Source: Pseudobutyrivibrio sp. UBA3626 (lineage in GTDB: Bacteria; Bacillota; Clostridia; Lachnospirales; Lachnospiraceae). From it: a stretch of DNA of 64,000 nucleotides. Below, piece after piece: positions 7,575-16,895 of this stretch; within the stretch, counting starts at the first letter, position 1, and every line of letters begins with the position of its first letter. The stretch spans positions 96,865-160,864 of the forward strand of contig DFLF01000009.1 of the NCBI GenBank assembly GCA_002373675.1. The letters are read 5' to 3'. Under the pieces are notes generated by a model that had not been told where the DNA came from, did not search any database, and worked only from the letters and a program-made list of their open reading frames with translations. The position numbers and the translations under genes were made by a program.

Positions 7575-10001
7575 TTATTTCTTCTCAAACACTATCTTAC
7601 CTCTTTTTGCAGATATAGATATTGTATCACCCTTTTTGTATTTGCTTGTTATGATCTCTTCAGCAAGTAAATCCTCTACATCAGTCTGAATCTTCCTTCT
7701 AAGAGGTCTTGCTCCGTATTTTGGATCATAGGCAGAATCTACAATATAGCTCTTAAGAGAATCCTTCACAACAAGTGTAATTCCCATCTGCTCTTTTGCA
7801 CGAACAACAAGTTCATTCATCATGATTGTTACAATCTTCTTCATATCCTGCTTATTAAGAGCTCTAAATACAAGTGTCTCGTCAATTCTGTTAAGGAATT
7901 CCGGTTTGAATATACGTCTTACCTCTTCCATTACAGAGTCCTTCATACGATTGTAATCTGCCTTCTCATCATTACCAGAAGCAAATCCCAGCTTCTTAGG
8001 TTCAATAATTGACTGAGCACCGGCATTACTTGTCATAATTATAATTGTATTCTTAAAGTCAACTTTACGTCCCTGTGAATCTGTTATACGACCATCATCT
8101 AATACTTGAAGAAGTATATTGAATACATCAGGATGAGCTTTCTCTATCTCATCAAATAACAGGACACTATAAGGATGTCTTCTTACTTTCTCGCTAAGTT
8201 GACCGCCTTCATCATATCCTACATATCCCGGTGGCGAACCAATCAATTTAGATACACTATGTTTCTCCATGTATTCTGTCATGTCAACACGAATCATAGC
8301 ATCTTCCTTGCCAAATACTGCCTCCGCAAGAGCTTTCGATACTTCTGTCTTACCCACACCAGTTGGACCAAGGAAAAGGAAGGAGCCAATAGGTCTATTG
8401 TTTGATTTGAGGCCAACTCGTCCTCGTCTAACAGCTCTTGATACAGCACTAACAGCATCTTCCTGACCTATTACTCTCTTATGTAATGTCTTCTCAAGAT
8501 TCCTAAGTCGTGTAGTCTCAGATTCATTAAGACGAGAAACTGGAATCTTAGTCCATTCAGATACAACAACAGCAATATCTTCCGCTGTAACTTCTAGCTT
8601 CTTTCTCTTACTATCTCTTGAATACTTCTTCTTGAATTTATTTAATTTCTCTTTAGCTGCATCACGTTTCTTCTTAATCTCTGATGCCATCTCAAGATCA
8701 TTATTAGTAAGTGCTTCTTCAAGCTTCTCCTCATATTCCTTCATTTTAATCTCAAGATCATATACCTTCTCAGGAGATTTGACTATATTAAGTCTTATCT
8801 TAGAACCAGCCTCATCAAGCAAATCAATGGCTTTATCAGGCAGGAATCTGTCACTGACATATTTCTCAGACATCTCAACACATGCTTCTAATGCATCATC
8901 TGTATATACTACATTATGATGTTCTTCATATAGATGTGAAATACCTCTAATAATATCAAGTGTCTCTTCAACAGATGGCTCTTCTACCATGATAGGCTGA
9001 AATCTTCGCTCTAAAGCAGCATCTTTCTCAATATGTTTGCGATACTCATCAATAGTTGTTGCACCAATTACCTGAATCTCTCCTCTTGCCATTGCAGGCT
9101 TAAGAATGTTGGATGCATCAAGAGCCCCTTCCGCTCCACCGGCACCTATAAGAGTGTGCATCTCATCTATAAAGAGTATAATATTACCGGCAAGGGATAC
9201 TTCTTCTATCACTTTCTTAATTCGTTCTTCGAACTCACCTCTGTATTTCGAGCCTGCAACCATACTTGATAAATCAAGAGAACATACTCTCTTATCTCTA
9301 ATAGAATCCGGAACAGTACCTGTTACTATTCTTTGAGCAAGCCCTTCAACTATAGCGGTCTTACCGACTCCCGGTTCTCCAATAAGGCAAGGATTATTCT
9401 TGGTTCGTCTACTTATTATCTGAACCAGTCTCTTAATCTCATTCTCTCTTCCAACAACAGGATCAAGTTTCCCCTGGGATGCAAGACTTGTAAGATCTCT
9501 TGCATATTTCTCTAATGTATTCTTTTGTTTCTTCTGAAATGGTTTCGATGCTTCTCTATATGCAGCAGCCTCAGGGCCCATAGCATTCATAACATCGCTT
9601 GCAACTTTCCTAATATCAACATTAAGAGAAGTAATCAGCCTTGCACCTGCACAATCGCTCTCCTTAATAATCGCCATAAGAAGATGTTCAGTACCAATGT
9701 GATTATTGTTGCACTTCTTGGCATCAGCTTCTGCAATATCAATAATTGCATCAAGCTTAGGTGTATTACCATTCTTACTTTGTAGCACAACTCCTGACTC
9801 AGGTGTTATTAACTCCTCAATCAGTTTGACGATATTCTCATCAATTATTCCATTGTTCTCTAACACAAGAGCTGCAAGACCATCCTTTGCTTTAGTAAGT
9901 CCATATAGTAAATGCTCTGTTCCAACATAATTATGCTGCATTTTCTTGGAAAAGCGTTTTGCCGCTTCCATTGCTTTCTTTCCCTGGGGTGTAAAATCCA
10001 T
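7575..10001 (-). CDS. clpC: ATP-dependent Clp protease ATP-binding subunit ClpC
   Basis: This is an 808-residue Hsp100 AAA+ unfoldase that feeds substrates to ClpP. The order is: Clp_N repeats (residues 1-145, TEHLLYGL and TEHLLMAI), AAA+ domain 1 with Walker A GEPGVGKT near residue 208 and Walker B LFIDEMHTL, a UVR/coiled-coil middle domain near 415-455, AAA+ domain 2 with GPTGVGKT near 545 and LLFDEIEKAH, and the D2-small domain. Length is normal. The partners ctsR, mcsA and mcsB that often precede clpC in Bacilli are not here. Instead a surface protein gene ends 18 nt upstream, so clpC is probably transcribed from the promoter at 11763-11791. Confidence 0.97.
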   Translation of the reverse strand: MDFTPQGKKAMEAAKRFSKKMQHNYVGTEHLLYGLTKAKDGLAALVLENNGIIDENIVKLIEELITPESGVVLQSKNGNTPKLDAIIDIAEADAKKCNNNHIGTEHLLMAIIKESDCAGARLITSLNVDIRKVASDVMNAMGPEAAAYREASKPFQKKQKNTLEKYARDLTSLASQGKLDPVVGRENEIKRLVQIISRRTKNNPCLIGEPGVGKTAIVEGLAQRIVTGTVPDSIRDKRVCSLDLSSMVAGSKYRGEFEERIKKVIEEVSLAGNIILFIDEMHTLIGAGGAEGALDASNILKPAMARGEIQVIGATTIDEYRKHIEKDAALERRFQPIMVEEPSVEETLDIIRGISHLYEEHHNVVYTDDALEACVEMSEKYVSDRFLPDKAIDLLDEAGSKIRLNIVKSPEKVYDLEIKMKEYEEKLEEALTNNDLEMASEIKKKRDAAKEKLNKFKKKYSRDSKRKKLEVTAEDIAVVVSEWTKIPVSRLNESETTRLRNLEKTLHKRVIGQEDAVSAVSRAVRRGRVGLKSNNRPIGSFLFLGPTGVGKTEVSKALAEAVFGKEDAMIRVDMTEYMEKHSVSKLIGSPPGYVGYDEGGQLSEKVRRHPYSVLLFDEIEKAHPDVFNILLQVLDDGRITDSQGRKVDFKNTIIIMTSNAGAQSIIEPKKLGFASGNDEKADYNRMKDSVMEEVRRIFKPEFLNRIDETLVFRALNKQDMKKIVTIMMNELVVRAKEQMGITLVVKDSLKSYIVDSAYDPKYGARPLRRKIQTDVEDLLAEEIITSKYKKGDTISISAKRGKIVFEKK

Positions 10002-10019
10002 GAGTAAACTCCCTATATA

Positions 10020-11678
10020 TTAAAAATCATTAAAATCTATTATATCCGAACCACCTGACTTATTGTCAGTTTTCTTAAAGTCGTTTGCCTTATGCATCTT
10101 TGAATTAAGCTCTTCATTAAGATCAAGCTCATCGTCGCCAAAGACATTCTTCTTTTTCCTGCTTTCTTTCTTACGTTTCTTAAGTTCTTTCTTAATATCT
10201 TTCTCGTCTTCCCAGAAAGCAAATTCATCATCTTCTTTCGGCTCTTGCTTTATCTCTGGTTCTTCTTTAACCTTCGAATCTTCTTTAACCTTCGGCTCTT
10301 CTTTAACCTTCGGCTCTTCTTTAGCCTGTAGTTCTTCTACTACGTCAGAATTCTTTTTTCCCTTATCATCCAAATTGTTCTGAGTCTCAGATTCCTTTTG
10401 GCTTACAGGCTCATCCTCAGCTTTTAGATTGTCAATACTCTTATCAATATCAAAGTCGTCATATTCATCATATATGTCTTCGTCATCTTCATCATATAAT
10501 TCTTCTTTTCTTCTTCGTTTCTCTTCTTTCTTTGCAGCTTTTCTCTCTTCTTTCTCTCTCTTCTTTTCTTCCTTAAGTCTGCGTTTTGCTTCCTTCTTAG
10601 ATTCTTTATCCAAATCATCGAAGGAATCTTCAGGCTCTTCTTCGTCGCCGTCAATAAGATCAGCCTTTTCATCTCTCTTCTTAAGAACAACGTTAATAAT
10701 AACTGCAACGACAACAATTATAACAAATATTATTGCTGCAATAATATATCTAATATTAATAGCTTTGATTTTATCAAGAAGTCCAGATCCATTCTCAGGT
10801 TCAGAACTTGTAGTATTAGTTTTGAATAAAGCCTCATTTGCCCTCTGGACAGTCTTCTCAGTAGTATCGTACTGGAACCAACCCGTTACATTAGTAGAGC
10901 TTGTTCCATATACATATACAAAACCATCTACACCATCTAGTGAATATACTTCAACCTGTCTTCCATCAACATCTATTGTTCCACCTTTCAAACTATCACT
11001 TGGTTTATCAGAAGGTGTAGCAGGAATAACATAATAATCAGGTTTACCCAGATAGAAATTATCTTTGACAGTATTACTTGCCTGATCATATATATAGAAC
11101 GCTCCCGAACCGGCAATATTATCTACAGGCTTAAGATATACCATTGTTGTCTGACCGTTACTGATTCCCTTAAGACTCTTGCCGTTAATCTGAAGCTGAA
11201 CCTGATTGTATCCGCCAGGTATTTCTTCAGCTGTAAATCTCTCAGAGACAGTATATTTTTTGCCGTTAATGTCAAAATCTTCCGATGCTCCCGCAGAAGA
11301 TGGATTACTTGCAGCGGAACCAACGTTTACCACCATTGACGAACTACTTGCATTACTTGAGCTGACTGCAATAGCAGATTGACCGGCTGCGTTAGCTTTA
11401 AAAGTAATAGTTCCCTGCTTACCGGAAAAATCAACCTCTCCCGCAGAAGTTCTGTATCCGCTGACATTACAGTTTACAACAGACAGAACATTCTCATTGA
11501 ACTTAACAGTCATATTGCCTGACTCAGTTGCTGTGGCAGTTACCGTAAATGTATCGCCAACCGCAGGATTCTCTGTAGAAATCGCAACAGATGAAGTTCC
11601 TGCCGCACCAACTGTCATTGCAGACATTGTTAATATCATACAAGCAATAAAAGCCAAAAGTGTTCTTCTGATTTTCAT
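10020..11678 (-). CDS. Cohesin-like surface protein with long charged cytoplasmic tail
   Basis: This is a 552-residue single-pass membrane protein. A signal peptide (residues 1-26, ending VGAAG) precedes a cohesin/Ig-like beta domain at about 30-120 (ISTENPAVGDTFTVTATA). A second extracellular domain covers about 130-290. One membrane helix lies near 310-335. The remaining 215 residues are cytoplasmic and extremely charged: a Lys/Glu helix (KKEAKRRLKEEKKREKEERK), an Asp/Glu stretch, and tandem KEEPKV-type hexapeptides encoded by an 18-bp DNA repeat. I recognise the parts but not a function. A link between the cell surface and the cytosol is inference. It ends 18 nt before clpC and has a good promoter upstream. 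Confidence 0.75.
   Translation of the reverse strand: MKIRRTLLAFIACMILTMSAMTVGAAGTSSVAISTENPAVGDTFTVTATATESGNMTVKFNENVLSVVNCNVSGYRTSAGEVDFSGKQGTITFKANAAGQSAIAVSSSNASSSSMVVNVGSAASNPSSAGASEDFDINGKKYTVSERFTAEEIPGGYNQVQLQINGKSLKGISNGQTTMVYLKPVDNIAGSGAFYIYDQASNTVKDNFYLGKPDYYVIPATPSDKPSDSLKGGTIDVDGRQVEVYSLDGVDGFVYVYGTSSTNVTGWFQYDTTEKTVQRANEALFKTNTTSSEPENGSGLLDKIKAINIRYIIAAIIFVIIVVVAVIINVVLKKRDEKADLIDGDEEEPEDSFDDLDKESKKEAKRRLKEEKKREKEERKAAKKEEKRRRKEELYDEDDEDIYDEYDDFDIDKSIDNLKAEDEPVSQKESETQNNLDDKGKKNSDVVEELQAKEEPKVKEEPKVKEDSKVKEEPEIKQEPKEDDEFAFWEDEKDIKKELKKRKKESRKKKNVFGDDELDLNEELNSKMHKANDFKKTDNKSGGSDIIDFNDF
10261..10326. repeat. 18-bp tandem repeat within the surface protein gene
   Basis: Three full 18-bp units start at 10261, 10279 and 10297 (TCTTCTTTAACCTTCGGC in two; the first ends GAA). 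A partial fourth unit follows. In frame they encode KEEPKV/KEDSKV hexapeptides. Such a repeat can change copy number between strains. Confidence 0.85.
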
Positions 11679-11762
11679 ATCAATACCTCGATCCCCTCAA
11701 ATAATAATATCAATAATTTGTGTTTTAATACAACATTTCATTAACCAAATCACTACATATAG

Positions 11763-11791
11763 ATTATATGAGAAGTCATTGCAAAAATCAA
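11763..11791 (-). promoter_or_regulatory. Promoter for the surface protein-clpC transcript
   Basis: On the minus strand TTGATT (11786-11791) and TATAAT (11763-11768) are separated by 17 nt. The start of transcription would fall near 11757, about 80 nt before the surface protein gene. No CIRCE or obvious CtsR repeat overlaps it. Confidence 0.6.
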
Positions 11792-11813
11792 CAAATTATA
11801 AAAAAACCTCTTA

Positions 11814-14117
11814 TCATGCCGCATCAGTATCTCTTTGCATATCGTCAGTAGTTATTCCAACCTTCTTTAGTACCTCTTCTACGTTAGATACAGGTATAAC
11901 ATTTATCTGGTCTAATACTTCCTTTGCAACATCACGAAGGTCGTCTTCGTTCTCTTTTGGAATGAATGCATTCTTTACACCGGCACGCTGAGCCGCCATA
12001 AGCTTCTCCGGAAGTCCGCCTATGGGCGTTACAACTCCACGAAGAGACACTTCACCTGTCATTGCAAAATGTGGGTCAACTGCCTTATCTGTTACAAGTG
12101 AAGCTATTGCTGTTGTAAGTGTTATTCCCGCAGAAGGACCGTCTTTGGGCACAGCACCCTCCGGAACATGAATATGTATATCATTCTTTTCAAAAACATC
12201 TGCCTTATCGGGAAACATTGTCTTCACAAGGCTCACTGCAATCTGGGCTGATTCCTTCATAACATCTCCCAGCTGGCCTGTAATAATAATATTCCCTTTT
12301 CCTTTTGTAAAAACTGTCTCAATATACAGTATCTCTCCTCCTGCACTTGTCCATGCCAGTCCGGTAACAACTCCGCTCTTTTGTTTTTCGGGAACCTTTT
12401 CTCTGTGAACAGGCCTCATATCAAGCTCGTCCCTTAATCTGTCTTCCGTAACCTCAAATACATTCTCAGGCTCCTTGGCAATCTCGACAGCCGCTCCTCT
12501 GCACAGAGTATCCATCCTTTTCCTCAGCCCTCTGACACCTGCTTCTCTTGTATACTCGGAAATAATCTTATTAATCATATCGTCCGAGATACTAATCTTT
12601 CCTTCGGGAATACCCATTTTCTCCATCGCTTTAGGAAGCAGATGTTCTTTCGCAATAGATAATTTCTCCAAAGGAGTATATCCCTCAAAATGTATAACTT
12701 CCATTCTGTCAAGAAGCGGACCGGGTATAGTATCAGTCGTATTAGCAGTGCATATAAAGAATACATCAGATAGATCATACGGCACATTCATATAATGATC
12801 TGTAAATGTATGATTCTGTTCAGGGTCTAACACCTCCAAAAGCGCACTTGCGGGATCACCATGATAACTTGCCCCTATCTTATCTACTTCATCAAGCACC
12901 ATAACCGGGTTGGACACACCGCTTTTCTGAATTCCATCCATAATTCTACCGGGCATGGCACCAATATATGTACGTCTGTGTCCTCTTATGTCTGCTTCAT
13001 CCCTTGCACCACCAAGACTGACTCTCGAGTATTCTCTGCCTAATGCTCTTGCAATACTTTTACCGATACTTGTCTTGCCTGTTCCCGGCGCACCCACAAA
13101 CAAAAGTATTGAACCGGATTGTTTTTTCTTAAGATTCATTACTGCAATCTGCTGAATAATACGTTTTTTGACTTTCTTAAGACCAAAGTGATCTTCATCA
13201 AGTATCTTCGAAGCAAAGTCAAGGTCTATATTCTTAGGGTCTTCACTCTTCCATGATAAGGATGTTACAAAATCAAGATAATCGTACAGCATACCTGTCT
13301 CGGATGAATGTGACCCCTCCTGCTTAAGCCTGTTTAGAACTTTTCTTGCTTCAGCTTCGGCAGTCTCATTCATACCGGCATTGTCTATCTTCATCTCGAA
13401 CTTTCTGACATCAGTAACCTTCTCGGGATGTAGTTCATCAAGCTCTTTTTGTAAGTATTCCATCTGCTTTTTTATTGCAGACTCCTTGTACATATTCTGA
13501 TACTCTTCCTGCTGTGCGAAGGATGCATCGGAAGATACCTTCGCAACCTCAATATATTCGTAGAGCATCCTCTCAATTTCTTCGGTTCTCTTCTTAAGAG
13601 AGTCAATTTCAAGAAGTGAATACTGTTCTTCATTGGAAATTGTCATCCATATCGACATAGCGCATACAGTCTCTTCAAGAGAATTGAATTGTGATATGAA
13701 TGCCTTAGCACTCTGTCCCCATGAGTAATTGCTCACATATTCATTCATCTCTCTCCTTATCTGTTCAAGCTTCTTAGAACGAAGCTCCTCGGAGATATCA
13801 ATCGTAACAGGATTCCTTCTGATAGAAAGCTCTATAGAATAATCCTGATTAATTGAGACATCATCTATATATACTCTCTCTCCTGCCATTACTTCAACAT
13901 ATCCTTCTGCACTTATAGAGCTAATATTGCCTGTAACAGCCAACGGATAGAAGCTGTCTTCCTTGTACTCCTCCTTGGGTATATCCTCCTTCTTGACAAG
14001 CATAACAACCTTCTCACCAATAGCAACTCTGCCGGAAAGGCTTTTGAACTCGTCAGTCCTAAAGTATATTCTTGAATATGGTAAAATCATCTTGTTATAT
14101 ACAGGTACTACTATCAT
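11814..14117 (-). CDS. lon: ATP-dependent protease Lon
   Basis: This is a 767-residue LonA protease that degrades misfolded and regulatory proteins. The N-terminal substrate-binding domain (residues 1-300) is followed by an AAA+ domain with Walker A GAPGTGKT near residue 345 and Walker B VMVLDEVDKI. The C-terminal peptidase domain has the Ser662 (PKDGPSAG) and Lys705 dyad, spaced 43 residues as in E. coli Lon. AAAGGAG precedes the ATG. The gene has its own promoter with a CIRCE operator at the transcription start (14173-14199), so heat or misfolding control through HrcA is predicted. Confidence 0.97.
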   Translation of the reverse strand: MIVVPVYNKMILPYSRIYFRTDEFKSLSGRVAIGEKVVMLVKKEDIPKEEYKEDSFYPLAVTGNISSISAEGYVEVMAGERVYIDDVSINQDYSIELSIRRNPVTIDISEELRSKKLEQIRREMNEYVSNYSWGQSAKAFISQFNSLEETVCAMSIWMTISNEEQYSLLEIDSLKKRTEEIERMLYEYIEVAKVSSDASFAQQEEYQNMYKESAIKKQMEYLQKELDELHPEKVTDVRKFEMKIDNAGMNETAEAEARKVLNRLKQEGSHSSETGMLYDYLDFVTSLSWKSEDPKNIDLDFASKILDEDHFGLKKVKKRIIQQIAVMNLKKKQSGSILLFVGAPGTGKTSIGKSIARALGREYSRVSLGGARDEADIRGHRRTYIGAMPGRIMDGIQKSGVSNPVMVLDEVDKIGASYHGDPASALLEVLDPEQNHTFTDHYMNVPYDLSDVFFICTANTTDTIPGPLLDRMEVIHFEGYTPLEKLSIAKEHLLPKAMEKMGIPEGKISISDDMINKIISEYTREAGVRGLRKRMDTLCRGAAVEIAKEPENVFEVTEDRLRDELDMRPVHREKVPEKQKSGVVTGLAWTSAGGEILYIETVFTKGKGNIIITGQLGDVMKESAQIAVSLVKTMFPDKADVFEKNDIHIHVPEGAVPKDGPSAGITLTTAIASLVTDKAVDPHFAMTGEVSLRGVVTPIGGLPEKLMAAQRAGVKNAFIPKENEDDLRDVAKEVLDQINVIPVSNVEEVLKKVGITTDDMQRDTDAA

Positions 14118-14172
14118 GTCATATCTCCTTTCGTGATTATCTAATATATAAAATCAATTGTGCGCAAGTTTA

Positions 14173-14199
14173 CTAGCACTCTTTATATATGAGTGCTAG
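14173..14199. promoter_or_regulatory. CIRCE operator (HrcA binding site) of lon
   Basis: CTAGCACTC (14173-14181), a 9-nt spacer, and GAGTGCTAG (14191-14199) match the CIRCE consensus TTAGCACTC-N9-GAGTGCTAA at all but the outermost-but-one base. The perfect symmetry extends to 12-nt arms (14170-14202). It begins 4 nt downstream of the lon -10 box, the canonical position for HrcA repression. Confidence 0.9.
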
Positions 14200-14206
14200 T
14201 AATGAG

Positions 14207-14235
14207 ATGATAACACGATTATATATATATGTCAA
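14207..14235 (-). promoter_or_regulatory. lon promoter
   Basis: On the minus strand TTGACA (14230-14235) and TATCAT (14207-14212) are 17 nt apart. CIRCE lies directly downstream. Confidence 0.75.
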
Positions 14236-14241
14236 CATATA

Positions 14242-14460
14242 TTATATCTTCCTTATTAGCAGTACCACCCATGAAGCAATCAGTACTATAAAAAACGCTG
14301 CAACAAGTCTTACCATATTACAATGTGCCAGCTCTACAGCGAAAAGGAACACATATCCGAACACAATCATAATTGCAATCAGAACCGCATATAATCCGCT
14401 GTATAATATATCTACCTTATCAATACCGCCTTTGTTCTTCTCAAATATAAAATTCTCCAT
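14242..14460 (-). CDS. Small two-helix membrane protein
   Basis: This is a 72-residue hypothetical protein with two hydrophobic segments (about residues 20-42 and 48-70) joined by a short turn (ELAHCNMVR), and a basic end. I do not recognise a family. Start choice: GGGAG sits 7 nt before the ATG at 14460; the in-frame ATG at 14478 is upstream of that site. It lies just upstream of the lon promoter and ends only 7 nt from the lon -35 box, so read-through into lon is possible. Confidence 0.6.
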   Translation of the reverse strand: MENFIFEKNKGGIDKVDILYSGLYAVLIAIMIVFGYVFLFAVELAHCNMVRLVAAFFIVLIASWVVLLIRKI

Positions 14461-14561
14461 AAAAAAATCTCCCTTCATAATAAACTCTTTTCAATGTTGA
14501 GTCTATTATAGAGGGAGATATGTACTATAATTGGGACACTACTTTTCAAACATCTTACATC

Positions 14562-15338
14562 TTACATCTTCTTCTCCTGCCAATCCCCTGCAAAATCAAG
14601 AAGAATCTCATCAGGAGAAAACTTCCTAAGAACATAAGTTATCTTAGCGGCAATTCCCGGAAGAATTATTTCTTTATTTCCATACATCTTATGAATGGCA
14701 TACTTTGCAACTTTCCTTGGGCTCATTCCTTTTGCTTCTCTCGGAATTCCTGCTGCCTCATTAAATCCTGTCGGAACAGGTCCCGGGCAAAGAGCACCAA
14801 CATAGACATTGGATTCCATAACACTCTTTTCTCTCGCAATTGCTCTTGTAAGGTTAAGTATATAAGCCTTAGACGCATAGTAAGTTGCCATATAAGGTGA
14901 GCCCGGCATATAGCCTGCCGAACTTGCGATGTTGAGAATATAACCTCTATTCTTCTTAAGCATATCCTTAAGGAACAGCTTTGTTAATACATGAGCGCCC
15001 AAGACATTGGTATTTATCATATTAATCTCTCTATCAAGACTAATAGAATCAAATTCTCCTAATGCGCCAAATCCCGCACCGTTTATTAACACATGTACAT
15101 CTTTTGATTTATATTTCTCATATAGAGCCTTACACTCATCCACGTTAGAAACATCACATACGAAGTACTCAACTTTATGATTATATCTATGCCTCTTCGA
15201 CAACTTATTATATTCCTTTTCCAATTTCTCAAGCTTATCTTCGCTTCTAGCTACAAGTACAATGTCAAGTCGTGATAATAAGCACCTGGCCATCTCCTTA
15301 CCTATTCCTGAAGATGCTCCCGTTATTATTGCATACAT
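14562..15338 (-). CDS. Short-chain dehydrogenase/reductase
   Basis: This is a 258-residue NAD(P)-dependent oxidoreductase of the classical SDR family. The cofactor motif TGASSGIG is at 6-13 and NGAG at 86-89. Catalytic Ser139 or Ser140 and the Tyr153-x3-Lys157 pair are present. The substrate cannot be read from sequence; the family includes YqjQ/DltE-like acyl or keto reductases. Start choice: AAAGGAG lies 6 nt before the ATG at 15338, and the upstream in-frame start at 15389 has no site. It follows the purine permease gene by 63 nt on the same strand, with no obvious functional tie. Confidence 0.88.
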   Translation of the reverse strand: MYAIITGASSGIGKEMARCLLSRLDIVLVARSEDKLEKLEKEYNKLSKRHRYNHKVEYFVCDVSNVDECKALYEKYKSKDVHVLINGAGFGALGEFDSISLDREINMINTNVLGAHVLTKLFLKDMLKKNRGYILNIASSAGYMPGSPYMATYYASKAYILNLTRAIAREKSVMESNVYVGALCPGPVPTGFNEAAGIPREAKGMSPRKVAKYAIHKMYGNKEIILPGIAAKITYVLRKFSPDEILLDFAGDWQEKKM

Positions 15339-15401
15339 ACATTGCTCCTTTCTATTGTTAATGTTATATGTGCAGGTACTACAACTCATTTAATATATCT
15401 A

Positions 15402-16757
15402 TTAAAACACAGCAAACTTTAAGACAAACAGTCCTGCCAGTATATACATTAGCGGATTAATCTTCTTGAAATTACCTGCAATCAGATTAATAACTACATA
15501 CGATATAATACCAACACCAATCCCATCAGATATACTATACAGTATGGGCATACATATAAAACACAGGTATGCGGGAATAGACTGAGCCGGATTCTTGAAA
15601 TTGATATCCACAACATTCATAGCCATAAGAAAACCCACGAATATAAGCGCCGGCGCAACTGCAAATCCTGGAATTGCAATAAATATCGGGCCTATAACGA
15701 GAGATACTATAAAAAGAAGTCCAGTAACAATTGATGTAAGTCCTGTTCTTCCACCTTCATTAATACCAGCCGAACTCTCCACATATATTGTAGTTGTTGA
15801 TGTGCCGCATATAGCCCCAAACGCATTTGCAACAGAATCTGCTACAAGTGCTCTCTTCATACCGCGCACTTTACCGTTTTCATCTACCATAGAAGTATTG
15901 GCGCTGCATCCAAGAAGGGAACCCATTACGTTGAATATATCAACAAAAAGAAGCGAGAATACAATCGTAACAATATCAATTGCTTTCACACTTGACATAT
16001 CTACATTAAAGCACGCTGCAAAGGAATCCGAGAAGCTTTTGAAATCATCAAATATGAATTTAGTCGGAATAACTGAAGGATAATCGGGACCAACTTCATA
16101 TAATCCGGTAAGCTGTGCTATTATACCAAGAATCCAGGACACACCTACACCTATAAGTATTGAGCCCTTAACTTTTCTTACATAGAAGATGCCAGTTACT
16201 ATAATACCTATGAGACACAGAATTGCTGATATTCCATCGGTATGAAAGCTTCCGTTAAAGTCTACAATCTTAACAAGTGTTTCTTCCGATGCAACAACAA
16301 CTTTACCTTTCTGGAATCCTATAAACGCTATAAATAGTCCTATACCTACTGTAAGACCTTTTACAAGATCCTTAGGAATAGCGTTGAACAGAAATGTGGT
16401 AACATTAGTAAGTGTCAAAACCAAAAATATTACAGCTTCTATTAACACTCCCAAAAGTCCTGCTTGCCACGGAAGTCCCATTATAGTGCATACTTCATAC
16501 GTTATATATGCATTAAGACCAAGTCCGGGAGCCAGTGCAAAAGGCAGATTAGAAAAGCATGCCATAAGAAGCGTACCAACGCCTGATGCAAGAGCTGTCG
16601 CCACAAATATAGCATTAGAATCCATACCTGTCTCACTAAGGATTGCAGGGTTAACCGCTAGAATATATGCCATTGTTACAAAAGTTGTGAGCCCGGCTAT
16701 CAATTCTGTCTTAACACTTGTCTTATTCTGTTGTAATCGAAAAATCCTATCTAACAT
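15402..16757 (-). CDS. NCS2/AzgA-type purine permease
   Basis: This is a 451-residue polytopic membrane transporter of the AzgA-like branch of the nucleobase-cation symporter 2 family (PbuG/PbuO relatives). It is expected to import hypoxanthine, guanine or adenine. Characteristic stretches are LIAGLTTFVTMAYILAVNP in the first helix, APGLGLNAY, and ESSAGINEGGRTGLTS. About a dozen hydrophobic segments are present and the length is standard. The 138-nt leader shows no purine riboswitch core, so regulation by that route is not supported. The terminator of yajC lies upstream, and a TATAAT-like box follows its T run. Confidence 0.9.
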   Translation of the reverse strand: MLDRIFRLQQNKTSVKTELIAGLTTFVTMAYILAVNPAILSETGMDSNAIFVATALASGVGTLLMACFSNLPFALAPGLGLNAYITYEVCTIMGLPWQAGLLGVLIEAVIFLVLTLTNVTTFLFNAIPKDLVKGLTVGIGLFIAFIGFQKGKVVVASEETLVKIVDFNGSFHTDGISAILCLIGIIVTGIFYVRKVKGSILIGVGVSWILGIIAQLTGLYEVGPDYPSVIPTKFIFDDFKSFSDSFAACFNVDMSSVKAIDIVTIVFSLLFVDIFNVMGSLLGCSANTSMVDENGKVRGMKRALVADSVANAFGAICGTSTTTIYVESSAGINEGGRTGLTSIVTGLLFIVSLVIGPIFIAIPGFAVAPALIFVGFLMAMNVVDINFKNPAQSIPAYLCFICMPILYSISDGIGVGIISYVVINLIAGNFKKINPLMYILAGLFVLKFAVF

Positions 16758-16845
16758 TACAATAATCCAATCATGTAATTATCAAGTATTAACGTATCAT
16801 TACCAGATCTTTTATCTTAGATTTATCCATGTAGAAATTATATCA

Positions 16846-16884
16846 TAAAAAAGAGACATAGTTGCAACAATTCAACCATGTCTC
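16846..16884 (-). terminator. Rho-independent terminator of yajC
   Basis: On the minus strand GAGACAT pairs with ATGTCTC (16878-16884 and 16853-16859), with further inner pairing GTTG/CAAC. A run of six T follows. Confidence 0.85.
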
Positions 16885-16895
16885 ATAAGTATTAA

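Noticed and set aside
10002..10019. CtsR operator before clpC
   Set aside because: Only 18 nt separate the two genes and no GGTCAAA-type direct repeat is seen there or at the upstream promoter.
10429..11034. Long plus-strand open frame opposite the surface protein gene
   Set aside because: It is a Ser/Phe-rich mirror of the Lys/Glu/Asp-rich coding strand with no ribosome site; the minus-strand gene has a signal peptide, domains and promoter.
16758..16895. Purine riboswitch before the NCS2 permease
   Set aside because: The leader is only 138 nt, half of it is the yajC terminator, and the conserved purine-aptamer core is not present on the minus strand.
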